Shown here: in pieces, positions 35,272 to 44,295 of the stretch
Numbering within the stretch: position 1 is the first letter of the stretch
How the letters are laid out: every line of letters starts with the position of its first letter
Source of the DNA: Alicyclobacillus sp.
Lineage (GTDB): Bacteria; Bacillota; Bacilli; Alicyclobacillales; Alicyclobacillaceae
Assembly: GCA_023511725.1 (NCBI GenBank)
Contig: JAIMAY010000013.1
Span: forward strand, 1-59,845
DNA: 59,845 bases
Direction: 5' to 3'
The notes under the pieces: model-generated
What the model was told of the DNA's origin: nothing
Seen by the model: only the letters and a program-made list of their open reading frames with translations
Databases searched by the model: none
Position numbers and translations under genes: made by a program

Positions 35272-36906
35272 ATGTCCATCACGCCGCCGCGCACAACGCC
35301 CTCGCCCTACACCGAGATCGCCGAACTCAGCCCGTTTGAACTCAAGTCTCGTCTGGCCGATCTCGCCCGGGGCCACGAACGCACAAGCACCCGCGCGCTG
35401 CTGGACGCCGGGCGTGGTAATCCGAATTGGATTAGCGTGACGCCGCGCGACGCCTTTTTCGTACTCGGCCAATTCGCCATGAGCGAGTGTCGGCGTACGT
35501 GGAGCGAGGGAGACCTGGCGGGCAAACCGCGCAGGGGCGGCATCGGCGAGCGGTTCGCGGCCTTCGCAGCGGCTCATCGCGACCTTCCCGGCGTGACGCT
35601 GCTGGAGCGGGTGCTGGAGCTTGGCACGCGGAAACTCGGCCTCACCCGCGATGAATGGCTGTACGAGCTGGTCGATGGTATCGCGGGAGACAACTATCCC
35701 GAGCCGGATCAAATGTTGCCACGCATCGAGCGCCTCGCCCGCCTGTTCATCGCGCGCGAGATGTGCGATGACGCCGTGGACCCCGACAAACTGCGCATCT
35801 TCGCCACGGAGGGCGCCACGGCGGCCATCTGCTACATCTTCGATTCACTGGTCGCGAACCGATTGCTGCGGCCGGGGGACCGGATTGCCATGGGCGTCCC
35901 TATCTTCGCGCCGTATCTGGAGATCCCGCGACTGCCGCGGTTCAACTTCGATGTCGTCGAAATCCGCGCGTCTTCTCACGATGCGGCGGGCCATCACACG
36001 TGGCAGTATCCGCCCGAAGAATTGGACAAGCTGCGCGACCCGTCCATCCGCGCCTTCTTCCTGGTCAACCCGAGCAATCCCCCCTCCGTCGCGATGGCGG
36101 ACGACTCGCGGCGGCGGTTGGTGGAGGTGGTGAGGCGGGATCGGCCGGATTTGATGATCCTGACGGACGACGTCTACTGCACGTTTGTTGACGGCTTCCG
36201 CTCGCTGCTCGCCGAACTCCCGCGGCAGACCTTGGGCGTCTACTCGCTCTCCAAGCACTTCGGCGTCACCGGCTGGCGGCTGGGCCTCATCATTCTGTAC
36301 GAGGACAACGTGTTCGACGACCGGCTGCGGCACCTGTCCGCGGATGTGCAGCGCGAGGTCGCCACGCGCTACAGCGTGATCTCGCAGCATCCCGAGCAAC
36401 TGGCATTCATCGACAGGCTCGTCGCAGACAGCCGCCTGGTCGCGCTCCATCACACCGCGGGGTTGTCCACGCCGCAGCAGGTGCAGTTGGCGCTGTTCCT
36501 CGCCTTTGCGCTGATGCCGGAAGGCCAGCGCTACAAGCAGCAGGTGCAGGACATTTGCCGGCGCCGGATGCGGCTGTTATACGAGGGGCTCGGCCTCGAC
36601 ACGCCGCAACTCCCCCTGGGGGCCGACTACTACACCGAATTTGACCTGGAGGAATGGGCACGGCTCCACTATGGTGCGGAGTTTGCCGCGTATCTGACGG
36701 AACACCACCACCCGCTCGAGGTGATCTTCCGGCTCGCCGAGGAAGACGCCATCATCTGCCTACCCGGCGGTGGCTTTGACGCACCGCAATGGTCCCTGCG
36801 CGTTTCGCTGGCCAACCTGGATGATGACGCTTATCCCCGCATTGGCCAAGCACTGCGCCGCATCCTGGACGGCTATGTGAGCGAGTGGCGCAAGAATGGA
36901 GGCTGA
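35272..36906 (+). CDS. aspD: Bifunctional aspartate aminotransferase/aspartate 4-decarboxylase
   Basis: PLP enzyme of 544 residues, fold type I, longer than ordinary aminotransferases. The N-terminus SPFELKSRLADLARGHERTS and LDAGRGNPNW are marks of the aspartate 4-decarboxylase (Asd/AspD) group. The PLP Lys is in YSLSKHFGVTGWRLG, the substrate-binding Asn in VNPSNPPSVAM and the Asp in LTDDVYCTF. It converts aspartate to alanine and CO2, consuming a proton. In other bacteria it pairs with the AspT antiporter for proton motive force and acid resistance; no AspT is adjacent here. ATG 35272 has GGGAGGTG upstream. Confidence 0.9.
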   Translation: MSITPPRTTPSPYTEIAELSPFELKSRLADLARGHERTSTRALLDAGRGNPNWISVTPRDAFFVLGQFAMSECRRTWSEGDLAGKPRRGGIGERFAAFAAAHRDLPGVTLLERVLELGTRKLGLTRDEWLYELVDGIAGDNYPEPDQMLPRIERLARLFIAREMCDDAVDPDKLRIFATEGATAAICYIFDSLVANRLLRPGDRIAMGVPIFAPYLEIPRLPRFNFDVVEIRASSHDAAGHHTWQYPPEELDKLRDPSIRAFFLVNPSNPPSVAMADDSRRRLVEVVRRDRPDLMILTDDVYCTFVDGFRSLLAELPRQTLGVYSLSKHFGVTGWRLGLIILYEDNVFDDRLRHLSADVQREVATRYSVISQHPEQLAFIDRLVADSRLVALHHTAGLSTPQQVQLALFLAFALMPEGQRYKQQVQDICRRRMRLLYEGLGLDTPQLPLGADYYTEFDLEEWARLHYGAEFAAYLTEHHHPLEVIFRLAEEDAIICLPGGGFDAPQWSLRVSLANLDDDAYPRIGQALRRILDGYVSEWRKNGG

Positions 36907-36999
36907 AAACGCCGCAAAGCCATCCCGCATGTTCGCGTGGGTGGCGCTGGAACCCATGACGGCGGAATTCAGGGTCCCAGCGCCGCTCCATCATCGACC

Positions 37000-37840
37000 T
37001 CAGCGCGCGAATAGGTACATCAATACAATGTTCACAGCCAGGAGGATGATGGCCGTCGGTACTTGAGCCTTGATCACACCATACTTGTTGGGCAGATCAA
37101 GAAGCGCAGCAGGAACAATGTTGAAATTCGCCGCCATCGGTGTCATCAACGTGCCACAGTAGCCCGCGAACATTCCGATGGCCGCAAGACGGTTGGGGTT
37201 GAGTCCAAAGCCGTGAATGAGAAACGGCAGTGCAATCCCCGCCGTCATCACCGGAAATGCCGCGAAGGCATTGCCCATGATCATGGTGAACAGCGCCATG
37301 CCGATGCAGTAGGCGAACACCACCCAGAACAGAGAGTGGGTCGGGATGATGGCTTGTGCACCGTGGGCAATGACCGTGCCGACGCCGGCAGCCGTAAAGA
37401 TGGTGCCAAGCGTGGCGAGCATCTGCGGAAGTACGGCCGCCCAGCCAATCGCCTCGAGTAACCGGCGCGACTCTCGGACCGACGTCGCAGGTGTGCTTCG
37501 CGTCAGCCCGAGTGCCACGATGAGAGCGATCACGGCCGCGACGCCGAGCGAGACAAGTGTGATGTTCTTCGGATCAAACAATGCCTTGCTAGCCACCGTG
37601 ACACCTTTCATGGTCTCACTAAAGATCACTGTGAGGACCGGGATCAGGACGGCAGGCAGGAGTAACCAAGAGCCGTAACGCTGACGAGCAGCCCCGCGCT
37701 GCTCCGGTGTCGCCTCACCGTAGCTGCCGGTGCGCAACCCCCCGAATCCCGCCAGCACCACGAGCACCAAGACCAGGACACCCGTCCACAGCGGGGGAAT
37801 GACTTTGCCCAGCAAAAGCGTGACCGCATACACCAGATAA
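37000..37840 (-). pseudogene. DUF979 membrane protein, N-terminus missing
   Basis: From YLVYAVTLLLGKVIPPLWTG onward the sequence is a normal DUF979 membrane protein with about eight TM segments (GVLVLVLVVLAGFGGL, MIMGNAFAAFPVMTAG, AGYCGTLMTPMAANFNIVPA), ending RNIVLMYLFAR-like. The first TM region and any start codon with a ribosome binding site are absent. Upstream the frame runs into the DUF969 coding sequence. DUF969/DUF979 proteins are usually encoded as an adjacent pair of unknown transport role. It is probably not translated alone. Confidence 0.75.
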
Positions 37841-38329
37841 GATGTCCTCCCCAAAGAAGAGGCCAATGTTATCGACGGCAGCCGAGTGTGCACGAATCGT
37901 CTGCCGTACATCTTCCGTCAGTTCGCCAAATCTCGCCTCTGCCGCGCCCTCGGCCATCGGGGCGACCAAGGGGCGCACCATTTGCGGATGACCGCCAAAG
38001 CTCGTCAACCCCAATGCAGCGGCCACCTCGCGGATCAAGAGATAGATGTTGAGGATGCGCCCGGTGGTGGCGCCGCGAATGCGCTTCACGAGATGTTCCG
38101 CCTGCTCTCGAAGGCCATGTCGCTCCAGAATGCCGATGACGGGAAGCGTCAAGATAAAAATGGACATATAGCGATTGGTCGTGAAAGCGGTTCCAAATTG
38201 AGTAAGGATGGTCGATAACGACTCATGCGCCAATAACCCGGTCACAAGTCCGCCGACTGTCACCGTCAGCAGTGGATTGATGCGCAGCAAGAAGCCAAGA
38301 ATGACCACGGCCACACCAATCAAGACCAT
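37841..38329 (-). pseudogene. DUF969 membrane protein, C-terminus missing
   Basis: ATG 38329 has AAAGGAGG 9 bases upstream. The product begins MVLIGVAVVILGFLLRINPL and continues through LTLPVIGILERHGLREQAEHL and LAAALGLTSFGGHPQMVRPL-like family sequence to NIGLFFGEDI. There, near 37841, the family match ends. The open frame goes on out of register to 37715 through DUF979 coding sequence. The missing parts (roughly the last 60-70 residues of DUF969 and the first 40 of DUF979) imply one internal deletion of about 300 bp or an equal gap in the assembly. Confidence 0.75.
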
Positions 38330-38441
38330 GCGGAAAGACCTCCTTTGCTCCAATGCCGTCTCGCAGTTCACGATATTATGGCCAGGATCTCCGTGGACCT
38401 CGCCTGCGGAGAACGGGGCCACTGCTTCGGGAGAATATAGT

Positions 38442-38471
38442 AAGGCGTGGACCCAGACAAGTCCACGCCTT
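38442..38471 (-). terminator. Terminator hairpin after the LysP-like permease
   Basis: AAGGCGTGGA pairs perfectly with TCCACGCCTT around a 10-base loop, 16 bases after the permease stop. On the minus strand the tail ACTATATTC is only weakly T-rich. Confidence 0.7.
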
Positions 38472-38487
38472 CCTCGCTTATGAAACG

Positions 38488-39978
38488 TCAGTCGCCATCG
38501 AAATTCACCTCATGCAGCGGCACCACGCGCGTCTTCTTGATCAGCTTGTAGCCGAACCACAGCGCCAGGAACAGCGGAATCCCCACGTACGTCGCCACCA
38601 CGCCAGCCCAATCAATCTGGCCACCGACGAATGCGCTGATGTCCTGACCGATGATCACGACCGCGCACAGCACTGCGGCGAAAATCGGTCCGAACGGGTA
38701 CCACTTGGCGCGATACGCAAGCTGGTTGAGGTCACGGCCCTGAGCCACGTACGCCTTGCGGAAGCGGTAGTGGCTGACCGCCACGCCAAGCCAAGCCAGA
38801 AAGCCCGTCAGGCTTGCGGCATTCAGCATCCAGGTGTAAATGGCGCCGTTGCCAACCAACGATGACAGGAAGGCAACGAAGCCGATCACGGTGTTGACAT
38901 ACAGAGCATTCATCGGCACACCGCGGCGATTCACCTTGGCAAACACGCGCGGCGCCTTCCCCTCACAAGCGAGCGCCCAGAGCATACGGCTTGAGGCATA
39001 CAGCGACGAGTTGCCCGCCGACAGCACGGCCGTCAGGATGACCGCATTCATGACCGCCGCCGCGAACGCGAATCCTGCATGCTTGAATACCAACGTGAAC
39101 GGACTGATGGCGACGTTATCCACGCTGGCGTTGAGCAGGTTGGGGTCCGTGTACGGGATCAGCATGCCAATCACGAAGATGGCCAGCACATAAAACAGCA
39201 GGATGCGCCAGAACACATTACGGATGGCGCGCGGCACGTTGCGCTCCGGGTTGTCGCTCTCGCCAGCGGCCAGCCCGACCAATTCCGTGCCCTGGAACGC
39301 GAATCCGGCCACCATGATGGTGCTCAACAGCCCCAGCCAACCGCCGTGGAATGGCGTGCCACCGGTCATGAACGTGTGCCAACCGACTGCGTGGCCGCCC
39401 AGGATGCCGAAGATCATCGCCAGGCCGACAATCAAGAACACGATGATGGTGAGCACCTTGATGCCAGCGAACCAATACTCACCTTCGCCATAACCGCGAA
39501 CCGAGAACACATTCAACAGGAACAAAATCGCCAGGAACAGCGCGCTCCACAGCACCGAGGGTGTGTGCGGGAACCAGTACTTCATCACGATGGCGCCCGC
39601 CGCCAGCTCGGCAGGGAGCGTGACGGTCCACGTATACCAATAGTTCCAACCCAGCGCGAAGCCGAGCGCCGGATCCACAAAGCGGGTCGCGTACTGTTCG
39701 AACGATCCCGCAATCGGCATGAACGTGGCCATCTCTCCGAGGCTGGTCATCACGAAGTACACCATGATGCCGACAATGATGTACGCCAACAGCGCACCGC
39801 CCGGACCGGCGGTGGAGATGGACGAGCCGCTGGCGACGAAAATCCCCGTACCGATGGCGCCGCCGATGGCAATCATCGAGAGGTGGCGGGATCTGAGGTC
39901 ACGACGCAGGCCGACCTCCCGCCCGAACCGCGCCATCCGTGCAACACGCCCCGTTTCCGCAGGCATGGACGTTGACAT
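38488..39978 (-). CDS. APC-family amino acid permease, LysP-like
   Basis: Membrane permease of 496 residues with 12 TM segments. TM1 IAIGGAIGTGIFVASGSSIS, STAGPGGALLAYIIVG, and the loop GEMATFMPIAGSFEQYATRF match the lysine/general amino acid permease (LysP, GabP) group. GFAFQGTELVGLAAGESDNP carries the conserved Glu. ATG 39978 has AAAGGAG 7 bases upstream. No lysine riboswitch or T-box was recognised in the 240 bp upstream, so the lysine assignment rests on likeness alone. Those 240 bp hold a T-rich stretch on the minus strand and the Amt terminator. Confidence 0.88.
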   Translation of the reverse strand: MSTSMPAETGRVARMARFGREVGLRRDLRSRHLSMIAIGGAIGTGIFVASGSSISTAGPGGALLAYIIVGIMVYFVMTSLGEMATFMPIAGSFEQYATRFVDPALGFALGWNYWYTWTVTLPAELAAGAIVMKYWFPHTPSVLWSALFLAILFLLNVFSVRGYGEGEYWFAGIKVLTIIVFLIVGLAMIFGILGGHAVGWHTFMTGGTPFHGGWLGLLSTIMVAGFAFQGTELVGLAAGESDNPERNVPRAIRNVFWRILLFYVLAIFVIGMLIPYTDPNLLNASVDNVAISPFTLVFKHAGFAFAAAVMNAVILTAVLSAGNSSLYASSRMLWALACEGKAPRVFAKVNRRGVPMNALYVNTVIGFVAFLSSLVGNGAIYTWMLNAASLTGFLAWLGVAVSHYRFRKAYVAQGRDLNQLAYRAKWYPFGPIFAAVLCAVVIIGQDISAFVGGQIDWAGVVATYVGIPLFLALWFGYKLIKKTRVVPLHEVNFDGD

Positions 39979-40223
39979 GGACGTTCTCCTTTCTCGCTCA
40001 CATGACGAGGGTGCGCAGTTGCGTCGCACACCCGATGCTCTTACGCGGCATGGAGGTTGTATAAAAACACATCACAGCTTATGAATCTATCAACGTTGTC
40101 CATCCTACAACGACGAACTGGCCCTCACAAGCTGTAATCCTTTCCTACGTTAAAGCATCACACCACCTGCACTCCCAGCACAATGAGCTGAATTTTCGAA
40201 TCATACAGATGACAGCCAAGCCC

Positions 40224-40244
40224 CCGATCCGGCGCAAGGATCGG
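40224..40244 (-). terminator. Possible terminator after the ammonium transporter
   Basis: CCGATCC pairs with GGATCGG around a 7-base loop, with GCC/GGC just outside. It lies 26 bases after the amt stop. The minus-strand tail is G-rich and not T-rich, so termination may be weak. Confidence 0.4.
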
Positions 40245-40269
40245 AGGCAAGGCACCGCGCCCCATGGCC

Positions 40270-41568
40270 TCACGGGCGCGACGAAGGTGACTGATCACCG
40301 GACAACCACACCATGGCCACAGGTTGCTCACGCTCAGGAGGAGCAAACAGCGCCTGCCGGCCGTCCCCGAACCGCTCCAGCTCGTTGTAGGCCGGAATCC
40401 CGTGCAGGGCAATGTCGAGTCCGTCCTCCTCTTCCTCATCGGATACCCGTAGGCCGAGAACCCGCCGCAAGCCGAGCCCCATCGCCGCGGTGGTGCCCAG
40501 CCCCCAGGCCACCAGGGCGCACACGCCCAGCGCCTGAACCATCAGCAGGTGGATGTGGCCTGTGGTGAGCAACCCTTCCTGAGCGTCCAACAAGCCGACG
40601 GCGAGCGTGCCCCATACGCCGCCCATGCCGTGAACGGCCACCGCACCCACGGGATCATCGACCTGCAGCCTATCCACCCATCCTGTGCCCCAAACGACGA
40701 GCATTCCGGCGACAAGGCCGATGAGCAGCGCCGCCCAGGTGTGAACCCAGGCACAGCCCGCCGTGATGGCCACGAGCCCTGCGAGGGAACCGTTGATGGC
40801 CATGCTCGGATCCGCCACCTTGAACTTGGCCATCGTCACCAGGATGGCCGCCATGCCGCCCGCGGCCGCGGCGATGAACGTGTTCAATGCAATCGGGGCA
40901 AGCGCCGCGCTGGAAGCGTTCAGCGTGCTGCCCGCATTGAAACCAAACCACCCGAACCAGAGGATGAACGCGCCCGCCGATGCCAGCGGAATGTTGCTCG
41001 GCGCAAACACGTTGACCGACCCATCGTCGTTGAATCGGTTGCGCCGAGGCCCCAACAGATAGGCCAGCGCCAAAGCCATGGCGCCCCCGAGCGCATGGAT
41101 GGCCGCGGACCCGGCGAAGTCCTTCATCCCCAGCCGCGCCAGCCAGCCGCCACCCCACACCCAGTGCGCGGAGATAGGGTAAATGAGACCGCACGTGAGG
41201 ATGACCGTCACGATATAGGCGGAAAACCTCATGCGTTCCGCCACCGCGCCGGAGATGATGGAAGCCGCCGCGATGGCAAAGCCGAGCTCGAACAGCACGA
41301 AGGCTGCCGTGGGCAGATCCGTCGGTGCGAGAACGGGCCCGATTCCAATCAGGCGAAGCAGGTCACGACCGAACGCGAGATGCACACCCAGCAGATAAAA
41401 GGCCAGCGCGCCAAACGTCAGATCCACGAAGATCTTCATCGTCACGTTGACCGCATTCTTGGTCCTTACCAAACCTGCCTCCAGGAGGCTGAACCCACCT
41501 TCCATAAACAGCACCAGCGCAGCGGTCAGCACCACCCACACCGTGTTGACGGCTGTGGCCTGCGGCAT
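40270..41568 (-). CDS. amt: Ammonium transporter
   Basis: Amt/Rh channel of 432 residues with 11 TM segments, carrying ammonium into the cell. Marks: MEGGFSLLEAGLVRTKNAVN in TM1-2, SAHWVWGGGWLARLGMKDFAGS, HALGGAMALALAYLLGPRRN and the pore residues in GFNAGSTLNAS and VHGMGGVWGTLAVG. The C-terminal cytosolic tail is long (about 70 residues after ALGLRRVLGLRVSDEEEEDGLD). It follows glnB by 30 bases, and a PII protein of this type plugs Amt when nitrogen is plentiful. ATG 41568 has a GGGGGG stretch upstream. Confidence 0.95.
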   Translation of the reverse strand: MPQATAVNTVWVVLTAALVLFMEGGFSLLEAGLVRTKNAVNVTMKIFVDLTFGALAFYLLGVHLAFGRDLLRLIGIGPVLAPTDLPTAAFVLFELGFAIAAASIISGAVAERMRFSAYIVTVILTCGLIYPISAHWVWGGGWLARLGMKDFAGSAAIHALGGAMALALAYLLGPRRNRFNDDGSVNVFAPSNIPLASAGAFILWFGWFGFNAGSTLNASSAALAPIALNTFIAAAAGGMAAILVTMAKFKVADPSMAINGSLAGLVAITAGCAWVHTWAALLIGLVAGMLVVWGTGWVDRLQVDDPVGAVAVHGMGGVWGTLAVGLLDAQEGLLTTGHIHLLMVQALGVCALVAWGLGTTAAMGLGLRRVLGLRVSDEEEEDGLDIALHGIPAYNELERFGDGRQALFAPPEREQPVAMVWLSGDQSPSSRP

Positions 41569-41598
41569 TGTGTCAGCCCCCCGATTGCACCGATCCTT

Positions 41599-41949
41599 TC
41601 ATGGCTGCAGTTCGTCGAGTGTTTCGTCCACCTGACCGGTGCGGATGTTGTAAGCCTGCAGGACGTCATAGACAAAAATCTTGCCATCGCCCATCCGTCC
41701 GGTTTGTGCTGCCTGGATGATGGCCTGCACTGCTCTGTCGAGATAGGCATCGGAGACCACAATCTCCAGCTTGAGCTTCGGGTGCAGGTTGATATCATAC
41801 GTGTGTCCGCGGTACACACCCTGCACATCCTTCTGCTGTCCCCGACCCTGCGCGGGGATGACCGTGAACCCCGTCACCCCCACCCCTCGCAGCGCTTTGA
41901 TCACGGACTGCAACTTCTCCGGACGGATGATGGCGTCGATCCGCTTCAT
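41599..41949 (-). CDS. glnB: Nitrogen regulatory PII protein
   Basis: Trimeric signal protein of 116 residues that binds ATP/ADP and 2-oxoglutarate and gates Amt. Marks: MKRIDAIIRPEKLQSVIKAL, the GVTGFTVIPAQGRG segment, the T-loop with VYRGHTYDINLHPK (NrgB/GlnK-like form), and TGRMGDGKIFVYDV. ATG 41949 has GGAGGACG upstream. It is first in the glnB-amt operon, opposite to the B. subtilis nrgA-nrgB order, and is preceded by a TnrA/GlnR box. Confidence 0.94.
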   Translation of the reverse strand: MKRIDAIIRPEKLQSVIKALRGVGVTGFTVIPAQGRGQQKDVQGVYRGHTYDINLHPKLKLEIVVSDAYLDRAVQAIIQAAQTGRMGDGKIFVYDVLQAYNIRTGQVDETLDELQP

Positions 41950-41971
41950 GAACGTCCTCCTCACAGGTTAG

Positions 41972-42025
41972 ATTGTATTACGCATGGCGTCGTCTTGTCG
42001 ACTGCTTATGTCATAATTCATGACA
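41972..42025 (-). promoter_or_regulatory. TnrA/GlnR box and -10 of the glnB-amt promoter
   Basis: TGTCATAATTCATGACA at 42009-42025 fits the TnrA/GlnR consensus TGTNAN7TNACA at every fixed position. TACAAT on the minus strand at 41972-41977 is a good -10 box. The box centre would lie about 50 bases upstream of the transcription start, the place from which TnrA activates nrgAB in B. subtilis. This predicts activation under nitrogen limitation. Confidence 0.8.
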
Positions 42026-42209
42026 TAAAACGTGAGATTTTTGTCACAGGCGCGCAGTGTTGTCCGTGCATAAGGCCGTTCTCTGCGCCGCAGCCTGTTC
42101 CTGCCGGGATTGTACCATGGTGGCGCGCTTTCCATCCGGCTTCCACGAAGGATACGGGGGCGGGACGTCGAATCCTTCCGGCATCCAATATCCCAGGAGG
42201 TGGCTCGGC

Positions 42210-42899
42210 GTGTGGGTGGTGGCCCATCGCGGTGGTGCAGAACTGTTTCCTGAGAACTCTCTTACGGCATTCTCGAAACTCGCCGAACTCGGCGTGGACC
42301 TGGTGGAATGCGACGTCCACTTGAGCAAGGACGGTCAACTTGTCGTAATCCACGACGACAATCTGATGCGTACAGCCGGCGTGGACAAGGCGGTCGCAGA
42401 GATGACCGTGGATGAGCTCCGACAGGTCGATGTGGGAGACGGTTACGGCGTGCCCACACTGGCCGAGGTGCTGCAGACCATTCCGGTCCCCGCCGCCATT
42501 GAGCTGAAGACACCCGCCACCGTGGCGGCGCTCGAACGGTTGCTCACGGAACGCCCCAGTTTGGTGGAACGGGTGGCCGCGCTGTCGTTCTTCCATGACA
42601 TCCTCCGGTACCTGCGCGGCCATTTTCCCAAGCTGGTGTGCGGCGCACTGCTCGCGGGCTACCCCGTGGATCCGGTGCATGTCGCCAAATCCGCCGGGTG
42701 TGAGCTTTTGGTTCTCCATTTCGAAGGTGTGACGGCGGAGTACGTGAAGCGCTGCCATGCAGGCGACGTTCAGGTCACGGTGTGGACGCCGAATCGTCCC
42801 GAGGACATTCGCCGCATGATCGATGCGGGTGTGGACGGCATCGGGTCGGATCGGCCGGACCTGGTGATTCAGATCCTCAAGGAGCGCGGCCTGCGATGA
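42210..42899 (+). CDS. Glycerophosphodiester phosphodiesterase
   Basis: TIM-barrel enzyme of 229 residues that hydrolyses glycerophosphodiesters to glycerol-3-phosphate and an alcohol. Active-site residues: VVAHRGGAELFPENSLTAF (HR and EN), then the metal-binding ECDVHLSKDGQLVVIHDD with His, and IELKTP. There is no signal peptide, so it is cytosolic. GTG 42210 has AGGAGG about 9 bases upstream. It overlaps the MFS start by 4 bases (ATGA); the pair may import and cleave a phosphodiester. Confidence 0.93.
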   Translation: MWVVAHRGGAELFPENSLTAFSKLAELGVDLVECDVHLSKDGQLVVIHDDNLMRTAGVDKAVAEMTVDELRQVDVGDGYGVPTLAEVLQTIPVPAAIELKTPATVAALERLLTERPSLVERVAALSFFHDILRYLRGHFPKLVCGALLAGYPVDPVHVAKSAGCELLVLHFEGVTAEYVKRCHAGDVQVTVWTPNRPEDIRRMIDAGVDGIGSDRPDLVIQILKERGLR

Positions 42900-44170
42900 G
42901 CCATCCGCCGCATCTTGCCGCACAGCCCAGTCCCGGCCGGCCGGACGAAGCGTATCCCGCGGATACGCGCCCCGCGCTGATTCACCTGCTCGGCCTCGCC
43001 GGGCTGAGTCGCAACGTCGGGTTCGCCGCGAACAAGGTGTTCTCAGCTGCGCTTTTGGAATCGTTTCATGCGTCGGAGGCCGTGATCGGCCTCGTGCTCG
43101 GTCTCGAGGGACTGTTCGGCCTGATCTTGAATCCGCTTACAGGCAGCCTCTCGGATCTCACGGCGCAACCCGGGATGAGGCGCAAGGTGTATGTGCTTGC
43201 GTCCCTCCCGCTCGCGGCACTCTTGTGGCTGTGGTTCTTTCACGCGCACAGCTTTGCAGTGGCCGCGACGGCACTCACCCTGTTTTACGCGGTGCAGCAG
43301 GCGGGAATCAGTCCGTACCACGCGTGGATGCCGGAGATTGTCTCGCCGCCGCGCTGGGGCGTTGCGTCCGGTTACCTCAACCTGTGGTGGCAATTGGGGA
43401 ACCTGCTCGCCTTTCTCGTCATCCCCATGGTATGGACCCTCTCCCACCCGGGCGGGGTATGGCTGACCGTGGCGCTGATTGCCTTAGGCGGTCTGGTCAC
43501 TGGCCTGGCCGTCCCGGAAGGCCGTGGGGCCATCACAGCAGGCGCAAGCGCGCTCACAGGATCTGCCCGCCTGCGCGCCTACGCCGCCCTCCTGCGCGGT
43601 CCCATGCTGCTGTACTTCGGGGGCCAGGCATGCGCATGGCTTGCCTTCGAGTCCATCGCGTCCTTCTTCACGCTGTTCATCGTCCACGTGGCGCATGGGC
43701 AACTGCTCGACTCCGCGCTGGCCATGTCTGTGTTCACCGCTGCCGCCATGGTGGCCGCGCCCCTCGTTGGGCGGCTGTATCGAAGGTACCGTCCGGAAAC
43801 CGTGATGATTGCCGTGCTCGCGGTGTTCGGTCTGATTGCACTGGCCGGTCTGTTCGTCCGGCACATGCTGTGGGTGTACATTCTGGTGGGCGTGGAAGGA
43901 CTCTTCTGGTCAGCCAACCTCACGGTCGCCTACGCCCTGGCCGTGGACCTGCTGCAGCGCAGCGCACCGGATCCTGAGACCGCGGCCCGCCTGCGTGGTG
44001 GACTGTACGGCATGACGAACTTCGTCCAGTCCATTGGCCTGATGGTGGCCGCACCGGTCGCAGGCGCCGTGATCCGCGCCGCCGGCGGCAACTATGCGGG
44101 AATGTTCATCGTCTGCTGCGCCGCGGCGTGGCTCGGCGCCGTGCTCACCGCCCTGCTGCGCCGGCAGTGA
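42896..44170 (+). CDS. MFS transporter
   Basis: Membrane protein of 424 residues with about 12 TM segments. LEGLFGLILNPLTGSLSDLT is the TM2-TM3 motif; FYAVQQAGISPYHAWMPEIV and RWGVASGYLNLWWQLGNLLA recall the sugar-cation (SLC45/MFS) type. The substrate is unknown. Translation is coupled to the GDPD gene by a 4-base overlap, which suggests a glycerophosphodiester or similar cargo (inference). Confidence 0.83.
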   Translation: MSHPPHLAAQPSPGRPDEAYPADTRPALIHLLGLAGLSRNVGFAANKVFSAALLESFHASEAVIGLVLGLEGLFGLILNPLTGSLSDLTAQPGMRRKVYVLASLPLAALLWLWFFHAHSFAVAATALTLFYAVQQAGISPYHAWMPEIVSPPRWGVASGYLNLWWQLGNLLAFLVIPMVWTLSHPGGVWLTVALIALGGLVTGLAVPEGRGAITAGASALTGSARLRAYAALLRGPMLLYFGGQACAWLAFESIASFFTLFIVHVAHGQLLDSALAMSVFTAAAMVAAPLVGRLYRRYRPETVMIAVLAVFGLIALAGLFVRHMLWVYILVGVEGLFWSANLTVAYALAVDLLQRSAPDPETAARLRGGLYGMTNFVQSIGLMVAAPVAGAVIRAAGGNYAGMFIVCCAAAWLGAVLTALLRRQ

Positions 44171-44295
44171 TAATCCGTGGATTCCTCGATTGTCGAATAA
44201 CGTTCCATCCAATTCCGCATCTGCCCGGCATATTTCCTCACTCCGACCATACGGTGTTCTGAATGATGATGCCGATGGGATGAGGAGTGGCTCGG

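Noticed and set aside
39979-40269. Lysine riboswitch or T-box before the LysP-like permease
   Set aside because: The region is too short and lacks the conserved core sequences. Only a small imperfect hairpin is visible.
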